A stretch of DNA of 64,000 bases from an uncultured Thiothrix sp. (GTDB lineage: Bacteria > Pseudomonadota > Gammaproteobacteria > Thiotrichales > Thiotrichaceae): NCBI RefSeq assembly GCF_937873765.1, contig NZ_CALMZC010000014.1, positions 1-64,000 on the forward strand, written 5' to 3'. The notes under the pieces were generated by a model. That model saw nothing but the letters and a program-made list of their open reading frames with translations. It had not been told where the DNA came from and made no database searches. Shown here piece after piece: positions 16,344 to 26,674 of this stretch. How positions within the stretch are numbered: the stretch's first letter is position 1; each line of letters begins with the position of its first letter. A program made the position numbers and the translations under genes.

Positions 16344-17727
16344 CCCAGAAATGATTGGCATCCTCGGCTTAGTGGTGCTCTTCCTGTTATTGATGCTACG
16401 TATGCCTGTTGGGATCTCGATGGTGCTGGTTGGAATTGGTGGCACGTTTGCTTTAAGCCTTGCTGTTAAGCATGTGCGTTTTGAACCTTATATCAAGCAA
16501 TTCAAGTCGTTATTGTGGTCAACTATGGCCAATTACGATTTGTCGGTAGTACCGCTATTTGTTTTGATGGGTTATCTAGCCAGTCAATCCAATCTCAGTC
16601 GAGATTTATTTCGTGGTTTAGAGGCTCTTATGAGCAAGCGGCGTGGTGGTGTTGCGATGGCTGCCATTGCTGCTTGCGGCGGTTTTGGTGCGGTGTGTGG
16701 TTCATCCTTAGCGACTGCTTCAACCATGGGTCGAGTAGCGTTACCGGAGTTGAAGAGGTTGGGCTATTCCCCCCGTTTAGCGACAGGGGCATTAGCTGCC
16801 GGCGGTACTTTAGGCATTTTAATTCCACCTTCAGTCGCTTTGGTTATTTATGCGATTATTGTTGAAGCCTCGATTTTACAGATGTTTCAAGCAGCTTTGA
16901 TTCCGGGTTTATTAGCCGTATTAGGCTTCATTATCGTGATTGCTTTGCAGGTACGGATTAATCCAGCGCTCGCGCCTGAACCAAGACCGATGCCAGCAGA
17001 GGAAAAGCGTGAAGCTTATCGCCGCTTGATTCCCGTTTTAGTGATCTTTGGCAGCATAATTTTAGGCTTGGGTTTTGGCCTGTTTACCCCAACTCCGGCG
17101 GCTAGTGTGGGCGTGTTTGTGATCTTTGTTTATGGAATCTTTATGCGCTGGCGTACGGGTAAAGGCTTAACCATGGCTGGGATGCTGCAAGCTTTTCGTG
17201 ATACCGCAGTGACTTCAGCGATGATCTATGTGATCTTATTCGGTGCTGAAGTATTAAAAGGATTCTTCACTCGCGCAGGTTTACCTTCGGCGATGGCTGA
17301 GTGGGCGGCCACGAGTAGTTTAGATCCTTGGATGATTCTGATTGCTATGCTAGTGCTCTTAATCATTTTAGGCTGCTTTATGGAGTCCTTAGCAATGATT
17401 TTGGTAGTTCTGCCGTTTTTCTGGCCGACGCTTATTGCTCTCAATGGTGGGGATCATGTCACTGCAGCCGATGCCGCTTATGGTCTAGACACTGATAATC
17501 TAAAAATTTGGTTCGGTATTCTGGCCTTAATTGTCGTAGAGCTGGGGCTAATTACGCCGCCAGTGGGTTTGAACGTGTTTATTATTGCATCCTTATCCGA
17601 TGGCACACCGATGGCTGAAACCTTTAAAGGGGTTATGCCTTTCTTAGCGGCTGAGTTTGTGCGCATTGGGATTTTGATGTTGATTCCAGCATTATGTCTA
17701 TTCTTGCCGCATTTACTGGCGGGCTAG
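16336..17727 (+). CDS. TRAP transporter large permease DctM
   Basis: 463 residues from ATG 16336, RBS CGGAGGT inside dctQ. About twelve hydrophobic helices. DctM hallmarks are visible: 'MGYLASQSNLSRDLF', 'AACGGFGAVCGSSLATASTM' and 'GTLGILIPPSVALVIYAI'. It is the Na+-coupled transport channel. It ends at a bidirectional terminator facing the minus-strand acyl-CoA dehydrogenase gene. Confidence 0.85.
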   Translation: MFSPEMIGILGLVVLFLLLMLRMPVGISMVLVGIGGTFALSLAVKHVRFEPYIKQFKSLLWSTMANYDLSVVPLFVLMGYLASQSNLSRDLFRGLEALMSKRRGGVAMAAIAACGGFGAVCGSSLATASTMGRVALPELKRLGYSPRLATGALAAGGTLGILIPPSVALVIYAIIVEASILQMFQAALIPGLLAVLGFIIVIALQVRINPALAPEPRPMPAEEKREAYRRLIPVLVIFGSIILGLGFGLFTPTPAASVGVFVIFVYGIFMRWRTGKGLTMAGMLQAFRDTAVTSAMIYVILFGAEVLKGFFTRAGLPSAMAEWAATSSLDPWMILIAMLVLLIILGCFMESLAMILVVLPFFWPTLIALNGGDHVTAADAAYGLDTDNLKIWFGILALIVVELGLITPPVGLNVFIIASLSDGTPMAETFKGVMPFLAAEFVRIGILMLIPALCLFLPHLLAG

Positions 17728-17736
17728 TTAAAACCA

Positions 17737-17765
17737 AAAGGGGTTAATAGAATATTAGCCCCTTT
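17737..17765. terminator. Bidirectional terminator between dctM and the acyl-CoA dehydrogenase gene
   Basis: AAAGGGG...CCCCTTT with inner TAATA/TATTA pairing and a short loop. T and A tracts on either side suit both convergent operons. Confidence 0.75.
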
Positions 17766-17781
17766 AGGCTTACTAAGAGTC

Positions 17782-19569
17782 TTAAGCTTGAGTGAAATCG
17801 AAGGCAGTTAAGCTATTGCCAGCGTCCTTAACGGTTGCAGCATAAGCGGCTACTTGTACTCCAAAAGTATGGAAATAAAAGCGGGTTAGCTCAATTAAGC
17901 TGTGCGCGTAATTGGTATCAATAGCAGGATCAGCCTTGTTCGTTGCTGCGGCTAGGGCTAAGCGAGCTAATTGCCAAGCACCACAGGCAGTGCCCAATAA
18001 ATATAGGAAGGGAGTTGCAGCCGCTAATACTTGTGCTTGATGATCTTTATCCTGTCCTAAAAGCCAATCACTTGCTGTTTGCAAAGAGTCTAAAATGCTT
18101 TGGAACTGTCCAGTTAAATTATTTAATTTTGCTGATAGAGCCAAGGCTTGTTGAGTTTGCTGCATCTCTGCCATCAACTCAGATAAGGTTGCTCCTTGCT
18201 CCCGTAAGATTTTGCGCCCAACGAGATCATTAGCTTGAATGCCCGTCGTACCTTCGTAAATGGTAATAATGCGGGCATCACGGAAATATTGAGCAATACC
18301 CGTTTCTTCGACAAAACCCATCCCGCCGAAGATTTGAATGGCATCATCACACACTTCATTACCCACTTCGGTGCACCAACCTTTAGCTACTGGCATCAGT
18401 AAATCAACATAGCGGCGGTATTTATCCGCAACGGCTGGCTCAGGATGGTGATGAGCTAAATCAAACCAGCCGGCTGCGGTATAAAGTAGCGAGCGCATCG
18501 CCATGACGCGAGCGCGCATGGATAAAATGGCGCGTTGCACATCAGGATGGCAGATTATCAGTTGTCTCGTTGCACCTGTCAGGGCATCTCGACCTTGCAC
18601 GCGGGTGCGGGCATAATTCAGCGCATATTGATAAGCGCGTTCCGCTAAACCCACCCCTTGCACGCCGACGCCGAAGCGCGCTTCGTTCATCATAATAAAC
18701 ATGGTTTCCAAGCCGCGATTGGCTTGCCCCACTAGATAACCGATAGCTCCCCCCTCATCCCCAAAGCTGAGGGTACAAGTCGGGCTGCCATGAATCCCCA
18801 TTTTGTGCTCAATTGAAATACAACGTACATCATTACGAGTACTGGGGTTGCCTTCTGTATCCAATAAGTATTTCGGGACGATAAATAAGGATAAGCCTTT
18901 AACCCCAGCAGGCGCATCGGGTAAGCGGGCTAGTACTAAGTGCACAATATTCGGTGTTAGTTCATGCTCACCATAGGAGATGAAAATCTTTTGCCCAAAT
19001 AACTTATATGTGCCATCGGCTTGCGGAACCGCTTTCGTGCGCGTCGCGGCTAAGTCGGAGCCTGCCTGTGGTTCGGTGAGATTCATGGTGCTGCCCCATT
19101 CGCCACTCACCACTTTATGCAGCCAAATCTGCTTTTGCTCTTCACTAGCGGCGATTTGCAAAGCTTCCGCTTGCCCCACGTTCAATTGTGGAAGCATGGC
19201 AAAAGCCATATTCGTAGAGAACCACATTTCCCAAACCGGTGTAGAAACCAGCTTAGGCAGACCTTGGCCACCATATTCTTGGGGTAGCGCTAAGCCTACC
19301 CAGCCTGCATCACAGAATTGCTCATAAGCCTGTTGCCAACCGTCTGGCGTATGTACGACACCATCCTCTAAGCGACAACCTTGTAAATCACCGACTTGAT
19401 TTAAAGGGGCTAATACACCGGCTGCAAATTTGCCAGCTTCTTCTAAAACAGCGCTAACTAGGTCAGAGGATGCTTCTTCGCAATGGGGTAAAGCTGCAAT
19501 CTCGTCTAAACCTGCAATCGTGCTGAGAATAAATTGCATATCCCGCAAAGGGGCTTGATAATCGTACAT
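17782..19569 (-). CDS. Acyl-CoA dehydrogenase (large, DmdC/FadE-type)
   Basis: 595 residues, RBS GGAGGA before ATG 19569. The N-terminal FAD-ACAD domains show 'MNLTEPQAGSDLAATRTKA' and 'FGQKIFISYGEHE'. The catalytic Glu lies in 'ARIITIYEGTTGIQANDLVGRK'. The extra C-terminal helical domain gives the roughly 600-residue length of 3-methylmercaptopropionyl- or long-chain type enzymes. It would oxidise an acyl-CoA to an enoyl-CoA using FAD. As the last gene of the minus-strand operon with a CoA ligase, hydratase and thiolase, its likely substrate is a phenylpropanoyl-CoA, which would let saturated side chains enter the same path. Confidence 0.85.
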   Translation of the reverse strand: MYDYQAPLRDMQFILSTIAGLDEIAALPHCEEASSDLVSAVLEEAGKFAAGVLAPLNQVGDLQGCRLEDGVVHTPDGWQQAYEQFCDAGWVGLALPQEYGGQGLPKLVSTPVWEMWFSTNMAFAMLPQLNVGQAEALQIAASEEQKQIWLHKVVSGEWGSTMNLTEPQAGSDLAATRTKAVPQADGTYKLFGQKIFISYGEHELTPNIVHLVLARLPDAPAGVKGLSLFIVPKYLLDTEGNPSTRNDVRCISIEHKMGIHGSPTCTLSFGDEGGAIGYLVGQANRGLETMFIMMNEARFGVGVQGVGLAERAYQYALNYARTRVQGRDALTGATRQLIICHPDVQRAILSMRARVMAMRSLLYTAAGWFDLAHHHPEPAVADKYRRYVDLLMPVAKGWCTEVGNEVCDDAIQIFGGMGFVEETGIAQYFRDARIITIYEGTTGIQANDLVGRKILREQGATLSELMAEMQQTQQALALSAKLNNLTGQFQSILDSLQTASDWLLGQDKDHQAQVLAAATPFLYLLGTACGAWQLARLALAAATNKADPAIDTNYAHSLIELTRFYFHTFGVQVAAYAATVKDAGNSLTAFDFTQA

Positions 19570-19584
19570 CAGTTTCCTCCTTAT

Positions 19585-20004
19585 TTACTCGCAGGCAGCA
19601 CGAATATCCTCAGGGATAGGCAAGGCTTTAATCCGTAGGGTATTGTCGGGGTCTTGCATCGCAAAGACACGCACTTCGCGGCCTTCACAGAGCACTGTGC
19701 CATCTCGCCGTGCTATATGCTTCATCACGAAGCTTTTGCCGCGCCATTCCTCAATCCATGATTCGATTTCAATATCTTCGCCATAGGTGGCGGAGCTTTT
19801 GAAGCTAGCTTGAGCATCAACCAAGGGCGTACCAATAATGCCACGTTCACGAGCGGTATCACGCCAGCTTGGAATACCACAAGCAGTGAAGAATTCGCGG
19901 CTTGCGGTGTCAAACCATTTGAAATAGTTGGCAAAAAAAACAATTTGTGCAGGGTCACAGTCGCTAAAGGCAATCCGATAGCGATAAAAATTCGTGCGTG
20001 CCAT
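19585..20004 (-). CDS. 4-hydroxybenzoyl-CoA-type thioesterase
   Basis: 139 residues from ATG 20004; longer upstream frames overlap the SDR gene and are unlikely. Hot-dog fold with FSDCDPAQIVFFANYFKWFD: Asp17 sits where the catalytic Asp of Pseudomonas 4-hydroxybenzoyl-CoA thioesterase lies. It would free an aromatic acid, such as 4-hydroxybenzoate or vanillate, from its CoA ester after thiolysis of a 3-oxo-phenylpropanoyl-CoA. It lies eight bases after the SDR gene. Substrate is inferred from motif and context. Confidence 0.8.
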   Translation of the reverse strand: MARTNFYRYRIAFSDCDPAQIVFFANYFKWFDTASREFFTACGIPSWRDTARERGIIGTPLVDAQASFKSSATYGEDIEIESWIEEWRGKSFVMKHIARRDGTVLCEGREVRVFAMQDPDNTLRIKALPIPEDIRAACE

Positions 20005-20012
20005 GTATGCTC

Positions 20013-20780
20013 CTAGCGCGGTGCCATGCGTAGCGCACCATCTAAGCGGATGGTTTCGCCATTTAGCATAATATTGCTCACAATCGTGCACACCATATTC
20101 GCAAATTCAGCCGGATAACCTAAGCGTGGCGGGAAGGGCACGGATTCACCTAAAGACTGCTGGATTTCTGGCGGTAAAGCAGCCATCATTGGAGTCATGA
20201 ACAGGCCGGGAGCAATGGTCACGACACGAATCCCCGTTTTGGCTAATTCACGCGCCATCGGCAGTGTCATCGCAATCACCCCACCTTTTGAAGCGGAATA
20301 AGCGGCTTGCCCGATTTGTCCATCATAGGCAGCAATAGACGCGGTATTAATAATTACACCCCGTTCACCGTCGGCTAGTGGCTCTAAGCTCGCCATGGCC
20401 GCTGCGGCTAAGCGTGCCATATTAAAACTACCAACCAGATTCACTTGAATAGTACGATTAAATTCAGCTAAAGGGTGTGGGCCATTTTTACCTAAAACTT
20501 TGGCGGCATTACCAATCCCTGCGCAATTGACTAAGCCACGTAATTGCCCAAATTTGGACACAGCTAAATTCACGGTAGTTTGTGCATCGGTTTCATCAGC
20601 GACATTGGTGCGACTGAAAACGGTACGTTCGCCTAGTTCTTTAGCTAAAGCTTCACCTTGCTCAGTATTCAAATCTGCGATAACGATATTCGCAGCTTGC
20701 GCATGTAAAGCACGTACCGTGGCCTCACCTAAACCTGAGGCACCACCCGTGACGATAAATGTATGATTAGTAAACTCCAT
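20013..20780 (-). CDS. SDR-family 3-hydroxyacyl-CoA dehydrogenase
   Basis: 255 residues. NAD-binding [11 protein letters not shown] near residue 12, NCAG, catalytic Ser in '[10 protein letters not shown]' and YSASKGG. Close in pattern to HSD10-type 3-hydroxyacyl-CoA dehydrogenases. In this operon it would oxidise 3-hydroxy-3-arylpropanoyl-CoA to the 3-oxo form. The RBS GGAGGAG precedes ATG 20780. Confidence 0.83.
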   Translation of the reverse strand: MEFTNHTFIVTGGASGLGEATVRALHAQAANIVIADLNTEQGEALAKELGERTVFSRTNVADETDAQTTVNLAVSKFGQLRGLVNCAGIGNAAKVLGKNGPHPLAEFNRTIQVNLVGSFNMARLAAAAMASLEPLADGERGVIINTASIAAYDGQIGQAAYSASKGGVIAMTLPMARELAKTGIRVVTIAPGLFMTPMMAALPPEIQQSLGESVPFPPRLGYPAEFANMVCTIVSNIMLNGETIRLDGALRMAPR

Positions 20781-20791
20781 AACTCCTCCCT

Positions 20792-22057
20792 TTATACGTT
20801 CTCAAGCAAAATTGCGACACCTTGACCACCACCCGCACAGGCAGAAGCCACGCTGTATTTTAAACCGGCTTGCTGCGCTGCGCGCGCTGCCGTGAGGCTT
20901 AAACGTACTCCAGAAGCCCCTAAAGGATGCCCAATCGCAATCGCACCTCCATGCACATTTGACTTGGAACGCTCTAAACCCAGTTCTCGTTCGCAGGCTA
21001 AATACTGTGCGCCAAAAGCTTCGTTAATCTCGATGCGGTCAATATCACTGACTTGAATACCAGCTCTTTTCGCTGCAGCACGAATCGCTGGAGCAGGGCC
21101 AATCCCCATAATTTCCGGTGGAACCGCAACCGCTGCGCCATTTACAATGCGTGCAATGGGTTTTAAGCCGTGGGCGCGTACCCAATCGCCCTGCGCAACT
21201 AAGACTGCTGCAGCACCATCAACAATCGCAGAGCTATTGCCACCGGTTTGTACGCCACCAAAAGCGGGCTTGAGTTTTTGTAAAGTTTCAAAGCTAGTAG
21301 CGCGTACATGACTATCGCGTTCAAAGCGCTGAGCGCGATCAGCGAGTTTTAGGCTGCGTGGTTGGTAGCCGTCTAATTCCCATTGGCTATTCACTACGGC
21401 ACTGACTTCAGGCGCGAAATAACCGCTATCCCAAGCAGCCACAGCGCGTGCAAAGCTTTCTTCGGCAAAACGGTCAACTTCTTCACGGCTGATGTTATAG
21501 CGCTTCGCCAGATTTTCAGCGGTGTCACCCATGCCAATACCGGGGGCGGTATCTTTAGTGGCTTCCCACAGAAAATCTTTAAAATCTAATTGTCCCATGC
21601 GGAAACCCGAGCGATGCGTATAAGCCGCAATCGGGTTGCGTGACATCGATTCAGTACCGACGCAAAGCACTACTTTGGCTTTCCCTAAAGTAATTTGGTC
21701 AGCCGCAGTGAGAATAGTCTCAAAGCCGGTACAGCATAAACGCTGGACTAATAAAGCGGGCGCATTCGGATTCACACCGGCATATAAACCGATATGCCGG
21801 GGCAGGAAATAAGCATCGAAACTGGCTTGCGCCATATTGCCAGCAATAATCGCATTGACTTCACTGGCGGGAATGCCGCTGTTCTCAAATAAGCTACGTG
21901 CTGCATAAATGCCTAAATCCGTGGGAGCAATATCGCGCAGCACGCTGTTGTAATCAGCAAACGGGGTACGTTGGCCTGCAACTAACCAAATATCATCGTA
22001 GCTTGCCGTGAGGGCTGCTGCTTCGGAATCAGCGAAAGGATTAGTCTTGGTATTCAT
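20792..22057 (-). CDS. Thiolase (acetyl-CoA acyltransferase)
   Basis: 421 residues. The nucleophile region reads [10 protein letters not shown], an unusual variant of NRxCxSG with two adjacent Cys; [10 protein letters not shown] and CAGGGQG complete the active site. An N-terminal extension of about 18 residues precedes the fold. It should cleave a 3-oxoacyl-CoA, here likely 3-oxo-3-arylpropanoyl-CoA to aroyl-CoA and acetyl-CoA. Its start overlaps the crotonase stop by four bases. It differs clearly from the PcaF-like thiolase at 13278, so it has its own substrate. Confidence 0.83.
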   Translation of the reverse strand: MNTKTNPFADSEAAALTASYDDIWLVAGQRTPFADYNSVLRDIAPTDLGIYAARSLFENSGIPASEVNAIIAGNMAQASFDAYFLPRHIGLYAGVNPNAPALLVQRLCCTGFETILTAADQITLGKAKVVLCVGTESMSRNPIAAYTHRSGFRMGQLDFKDFLWEATKDTAPGIGMGDTAENLAKRYNISREEVDRFAEESFARAVAAWDSGYFAPEVSAVVNSQWELDGYQPRSLKLADRAQRFERDSHVRATSFETLQKLKPAFGGVQTGGNSSAIVDGAAAVLVAQGDWVRAHGLKPIARIVNGAAVAVPPEIMGIGPAPAIRAAAKRAGIQVSDIDRIEINEAFGAQYLACERELGLERSKSNVHGGAIAIGHPLGASGVRLSLTAARAAQQAGLKYSVASACAGGGQGVAILLENV

Positions 22058-22824
22058 TTTCGAGGACCTTTTTCAGTACGATTCAGGAAATGCCCGATAC
22101 GCTCTACAACTTCAGGGCTAGTTTGGGTGAGGGCTGCAGTCAGGGATTCCACAAATAAGCCATCATCGGAAGCCATATTGCTAATCCGTGAAATCGCCGA
22201 AACCATCGCCCAATTCGCCATGGGAGCATTCTCGGCAATCCGTTTAGCCAGTTGTTGCGCTTTGGCTAAGCTTTCACCTTCACCCACTAAGTAATGCGCT
22301 AAACCTAAGCCTAAGCCTTCATTCGCATCGAGAATCCGTCCGGTGAGCATCATTTCACACATGCGCCCTGCACCAATAATGCTGGCTACACGCACCGAGG
22401 CTCCACCACCGACGAAAATCCCATGACGACCTTCAGGCAGTTGATAGATCGTATTGGGTTCAGAAATCCGTACATGCGTCGCGGTGGCTAATTCTAAGCC
22501 GCCACCGATAACTGCACCTTGCATGGCGGTAACGACGGGAATGCCACCATTTTGAATCCGATCAAAAATTCGATGCCAGCCCCGCGAATGTTGCATAACC
22601 CCAAAAGGTTCACGGTGTTGATGCTCAGATAAATCTAAGCCCGCGCAGAAATGCTTACCTTCACCGGCGAGAATAATCACCCGCGTCCCTTCAGGAGTAG
22701 CGATTAAGGCTTGCTCTAAGGCGGCGAGTAGATGGTCACTAACGGCATTGCGTTTTTCGGGTCGCGCTAGTGTCACCGTATAAATAGTCTCCTCAAACGA
22801 GGTTTTGACCAGTTGTTCGCTCAT
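22054..22824 (-). CDS. Enoyl-CoA hydratase (crotonase family)
   Basis: 256 residues. Oxyanion-hole segments are GEGKHFCAGLDLSEHQ (about 55-70) and QGAVIGGGLELATATHV, with Glu in 'YQLPEGRHG'. It lies right after the CoA ligase gene and before the thiolase. It probably hydrates a cinnamoyl-type CoA ester to the 3-hydroxy form. A feruloyl-CoA hydratase-lyase route (aldehyde-forming) is the alternative. The presence of a dehydrogenase and thiolase and the lack of a vanillin dehydrogenase favour beta-oxidation. Confidence 0.8.
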   Translation of the reverse strand: MSEQLVKTSFEETIYTVTLARPEKRNAVSDHLLAALEQALIATPEGTRVIILAGEGKHFCAGLDLSEHQHREPFGVMQHSRGWHRIFDRIQNGGIPVVTAMQGAVIGGGLELATATHVRISEPNTIYQLPEGRHGIFVGGGASVRVASIIGAGRMCEMMLTGRILDANEGLGLGLAHYLVGEGESLAKAQQLAKRIAENAPMANWAMVSAISRISNMASDDGLFVESLTAALTQTSPEVVERIGHFLNRTEKGPRK

Positions 22825-22843
22825 GGGCGTATCCTTTGGGGCT

Positions 22844-24712
22844 TCAGCCTTCTAGTGTTAATTGAATGAGGTTTTGATCGGGCTGTTCTGCATACAGAGT
22901 CTTTACCAGATCGGCACGGCGGCTTAAAACCAAACGCTGATTGATATAGCCTTTATCGGTAATTTCTCCAGCCTCTACGGAGGGTGGCTCAGCCATCAGC
23001 AGTGCAGTAGAGGCAAACATGGAGGAGCCGCTGCCATTCGCCCGCATCGAGCGTAAACCTTGTTCGACACAAGCACGCACGGCTGGATGCACTAATACTT
23101 CCTCCACTGTCGCTTCGGCAGGTAGGTCAGGACAAAGGCGGCGGCATTCTGGCAGATTGGGGAACACTAAAAACCCCACTTTGCTGCGATCATGGCCTGT
23201 GACTACAATGTCTTGAGCGACCGGTTTGAGTGCATCAATGCCGGCCACACGAATAGCTCCGACATGCACCCAAGTTCCTGTGAGAAGTTTAAAGTCTTCA
23301 CTCACACGGCCATCAAACAGTAAACCGAGTTCTGGTCGATGGGGGTCAACAAACTTCATTGCATCGCCAATCATATAGAAGCCCTCTTCGTCGAAGGCTT
23401 TTGCAGTCGCTTCAGGGTTTTTCCAATAACCGGGGAAAACATTGGGGCCTTGGACGCGTACTTCGAGTTTGCCCGCATTCGGCACTAATTTCAGAGTCGT
23501 TCCCGGTACGGGTACACCCACAACTCCAGAGCGCTCGGCTTGGAAATGACAATCAGTCGCCATCGGTGCTGTTTCAGTCGAACCCCACGAAGATACCAAC
23601 ATTGTTTGGCAACCCGGAACGCTCGCGGCTAGTGCCTGCATTGCAGTCCATAAGTGTTGGGGTAGGGCAGCACCCGCATAAAAGATATAGCGTAAGTTAC
23701 GGAAGAAGTTTTCCCGTAACACCTGATCTTCACGCAGCAGCGGAATCAGCATGTCATAAGCGCGTGGCACACTGAAGTAAACGGTTGGGGAAATTTCACG
23801 TAGATTCTTGACCGTTTTCGCCAATAAGCCGGGAACCGGTTTACCCTCATCTAAATACAGCGTACCCCCCCAAGACAGCACCATATTGAAGTTATGATTG
23901 CTACCAAAGGTATGACTCCACGGCAACCAATCCACTAACACAGGTTTTTCATCTTTCAGGAAAGGCCAAGCTTGCGCCTTGGCTTGCTGATTCGAGCAGA
24001 GCATGCGTTGGGTATTAATCACCGCTTTGGGTACACCCGTTGAGCCAGAAGTAAACAGGAATTTAGCAATCGTATCGGGTGTGACTTGCTGAAAAGCAGT
24101 CATCACTGCTGCTGGATCGGTTTCCACTAGTGCATCAGCAAACGATACTACGCTTTTAGGTAACACGGCACTATTGCCACCCGCCAAAATCACCCCATTA
24201 TGGAGTTCAGTAATATGATTTAGAGCAGGTACAAAATGATCAATCGGGTCGGCGTAAATCACCCCCGGATTCATCAATTTAATATTTTCTTTCAGCTTGG
24301 CATGATCTTGGGAGAGCAGAGAATAACCCTGTGAAATCGCACAAGAAGGCACACCAATATGCATGGAGGCGAGCATTAATAAAGCATGCTCAATCGAGTT
24401 ATCGGACAGAATCACCACGGGGCGTTCTGCCGACAAATTTTGCTTTAAGAGCCAAGTGGCGAGCGCTATAACCCGCTCACGCACTTCGCCATAATTCAGC
24501 TTGACCCATTCGCCACTAGCGTCACGCTGGGCAAGAAACAGTTGCTCGGGAGTTGCCTTGGCCCAATGCTCCAGCCAATCACCCACACAACGGGCATAGT
24601 TTTCATCAAAGGGAATTCCGGAACGCAGCCATTGCGTACCATCTTCCCGCACTTCCTGTTGTACACTGGGCGTTGCATAAATCTGCCCAGTCGCTTGAGT
24701 TTGAACGGTCAT
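22844..24712 (-). CDS. Feruloyl-CoA synthetase-like AMP-forming ligase
   Basis: 622 residues, RBS GGAGGAG. Adenylation motifs are [13 protein letters not shown] (A3), [21 protein letters not shown] (A5), [17 protein letters not shown] (A7-A8) and [14 protein letters not shown] with the A10 Lys. The '[15 protein letters not shown]' and 'VHVGAIR' segments are those of bacterial feruloyl-CoA synthases. It activates a hydroxycinnamic or arylpropanoic acid with ATP and CoA, the entry step for the genes downstream. A Liv-type importer lies immediately upstream in the operon. Confidence 0.82.
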   Translation of the reverse strand: MTVQTQATGQIYATPSVQQEVREDGTQWLRSGIPFDENYARCVGDWLEHWAKATPEQLFLAQRDASGEWVKLNYGEVRERVIALATWLLKQNLSAERPVVILSDNSIEHALLMLASMHIGVPSCAISQGYSLLSQDHAKLKENIKLMNPGVIYADPIDHFVPALNHITELHNGVILAGGNSAVLPKSVVSFADALVETDPAAVMTAFQQVTPDTIAKFLFTSGSTGVPKAVINTQRMLCSNQQAKAQAWPFLKDEKPVLVDWLPWSHTFGSNHNFNMVLSWGGTLYLDEGKPVPGLLAKTVKNLREISPTVYFSVPRAYDMLIPLLREDQVLRENFFRNLRYIFYAGAALPQHLWTAMQALAASVPGCQTMLVSSWGSTETAPMATDCHFQAERSGVVGVPVPGTTLKLVPNAGKLEVRVQGPNVFPGYWKNPEATAKAFDEEGFYMIGDAMKFVDPHRPELGLLFDGRVSEDFKLLTGTWVHVGAIRVAGIDALKPVAQDIVVTGHDRSKVGFLVFPNLPECRRLCPDLPAEATVEEVLVHPAVRACVEQGLRSMRANGSGSSMFASTALLMAEPPSVEAGEITDKGYINQRLVLSRRADLVKTLYAEQPDQNLIQLTLEG

Positions 24713-24758
24713 CGCAACTCCTCCTTTGCGTCTGTTTCTTGCGGTTTAAAGCAGATAG

Positions 24759-25901
24759 TTAGGGCTGAATTAACTTAAATTCGCCGCCTTGTACTTGAAT
24801 CAGTACCCGTCCACGATTATCCAAACCGAAATGATTTTCAGGCGTCATGGTATAAACACCGTGCACACCGACGACATCTTTGGTGGCCTCAAGCGCGTCC
24901 CGCAAACCTTGGCGGAATTCAGCAGTGCCCGGTTTACCGGCTTTCAGTGCAGTCGGTACAGCAGCTTCTAATAAGCGGAAGGCATCATTGGCGTGGCCTG
25001 CAAATGAGGTGAAGCTCTTCTCACCATATTTTTCGTTGTATTGCTTAGTTAATTCCTGACCCGCTTTTTTGGAAGGATGATCCTCTGGAATTTGATCGAC
25101 GACCACGACTGGGCCAATCGGCATAATCACGTTCTCAGCCGCTTTTTGTGCCACTTTCATGAAGGCGGGGCTAGCCGCAGCATGCGTTTGATAGATTTGG
25201 CCTTTATAGCCGCGCTCCACTAAACCCAATTGGGGTAAAGCTGCGGGGCTGCCTGAACCTACTACTAAAACTGCATCTGGGTTGGCACTGGTGAGCTTCA
25301 GAATTTGCCCAGTGACCGAAGTATCGGTGCGGTTGTAACGCTCAATCGGGTCAAGTTTAATGCCTGCCCCTTCTAAAGGCCTTTTCAGAGCGGTTAGCCA
25401 GTCTTCACCATAGGCATCAGAGAAGCCAATGAAGCCCAAAGTTTTCACACCCTTAGCTTTCATGTGTTCAGCCAGAGCGCTTGCCATGACATCGTTATGC
25501 TGTGGCGTGCGGAATACCCAAGCATTCTTTTCTGCGGGTAAATTGGTCGGAGCTAAAGAAATTTGTGGGGTTTTGGTTTCAATCGCTACTTCTGTGACGG
25601 CTAATGAAGTGGGGGTCACTGATGAACCAATCAGGATGTCCACTTTATCTTCTGAGGTTAATTTGCGTGCATTTTTACTGGCAGCAGTGGGGTCAGTGGC
25701 ATCATCTAAGACAATGTAATTGATTTTTTCACCGGCAATTTCGGTCGGCATAATGGCTAAAGCATTCTTTTCAGGAATCCCTAAAGCAGCACCAGGGCCG
25801 GTGGTCGATAAGCTCACCCCAACATTAATATCCGCAAAGGCTAGGGGCGTCGATAAAGCGAAAGCGGCTGAGCAGATTAAAGCTAATTGGGTTAATTTCA
25901 T
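24759..25901 (-). CDS. Liv-type ABC substrate-binding protein
   Basis: 380 residues with signal peptide ending PLAFA-DI. A Peripla_BP_6 type I fold, as in LivK; 'GVSLSTTGPGAALGIPEKNAL' at the N-terminus and 'DDATDPTAASKNARKLTSEDKVD' are typical. Relatives near aromatic genes (for example CouP in p-coumarate use) bind aromatic acids, so that is the inferred ligand. It lies between the ABC ATPase and the CoA ligase, which ties uptake to activation. Confidence 0.83.
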   Translation of the reverse strand: MKLTQLALICSAAFALSTPLAFADINVGVSLSTTGPGAALGIPEKNALAIMPTEIAGEKINYIVLDDATDPTAASKNARKLTSEDKVDILIGSSVTPTSLAVTEVAIETKTPQISLAPTNLPAEKNAWVFRTPQHNDVMASALAEHMKAKGVKTLGFIGFSDAYGEDWLTALKRPLEGAGIKLDPIERYNRTDTSVTGQILKLTSANPDAVLVVGSGSPAALPQLGLVERGYKGQIYQTHAAASPAFMKVAQKAAENVIMPIGPVVVVDQIPEDHPSKKAGQELTKQYNEKYGEKSFTSFAGHANDAFRLLEAAVPTALKAGKPGTAEFRQGLRDALEATKDVVGVHGVYTMTPENHFGLDNRGRVLIQVQGGEFKLIQP

Positions 25902-25924
25902 GGTTTCTCCTCCAAATGAAAAAG

Positions 25925-26674
25925 CTAGGTCGATAACAGATCTTGGTGTTTGCCACCTAGACCTAAATAGGTTTCGATCACGCGTGGATCATCGCGTAAT
26001 TGACTCGCAGGGTCTTCCATTGCGGTACGCCCGTTTTCCAATACATAGGCATAATCAGCTACTTGCAAAGCAGCGCGTGCATTCTGTTCAACTAATAAAA
26101 TGGACACACCGCGACGGCGTAATTCGGCGATAATGCGGAAAATCTCCCGCACAATCAGTGGTGCTAACCCGAGGCTGGGTTCGTCGAGCATTAATAAGCG
26201 TGGTTTTGCCATTAAAGCGCGGCCAACCGCGAGCATTTGGCGCTCACCACCCGACAGTGTGCCTGCTTGTTGGTTACGGCGTTCTTTAAGACGTGGGAAT
26301 AAGTCATACACCTCCGTCATGGTCGTTTGCTCATCCCGATGCCCTGCCCGATGGCGCTGGAAAGCACCTAAAATTAGGTTGTCTTCCACCGACATTTCAC
26401 TGAAGAGTTCGCGTTTTTCAGGTACTAGAATTAAGCCACGTCCAACTAGATGCTCTACTTCAGGCTCGGCTTCAAGCACCCCATCAAATTGAACCTCGCC
26501 TTTAGAGGCTAATAAGCCAATCGCAGCGGAAAGTAGAGTGGTTTTGCCTGCGCCGTTTGGGCCAATCACGGTGACAATTTGACCTTCACCAACGCTCAGA
26601 TTAATGCCGCTTAAAGCTTCGACTTTGCCGTAAGAGGCGGAGAGATTGCGAATAGCTAAGACTGGCTCGCTCAT
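25925..26674 (-). CDS. livF: Liv-type ABC ATPase LivF
   Basis: 249 residues. Walker A GPNGAGKTT, signature LSGGERQMLAVGRALM, Walker B LLMLDEPSLGLAP: the last is the LivF form. It pairs with the LivG-like domain fused to LivM just upstream and shares one base with that gene's stop. It powers import. Confidence 0.87.
   Translation of the reverse strand: MSEPVLAIRNLSASYGKVEALSGINLSVGEGQIVTVIGPNGAGKTTLLSAAIGLLASKGEVQFDGVLEAEPEVEHLVGRGLILVPEKRELFSEMSVEDNLILGAFQRHRAGHRDEQTTMTEVYDLFPRLKERRNQQAGTLSGGERQMLAVGRALMAKPRLLMLDEPSLGLAPLIVREIFRIIAELRRRGVSILLVEQNARAALQVADYAYVLENGRTAMEDPASQLRDDPRVIETYLGLGGKHQDLLST

Noticed and set aside
22054-22824. Feruloyl-CoA hydratase-lyase (vanillin-forming).
   Set aside because: The operon encodes a dehydrogenase, thiolase and thioesterase, and no vanillin dehydrogenase, so beta-oxidation fits better.
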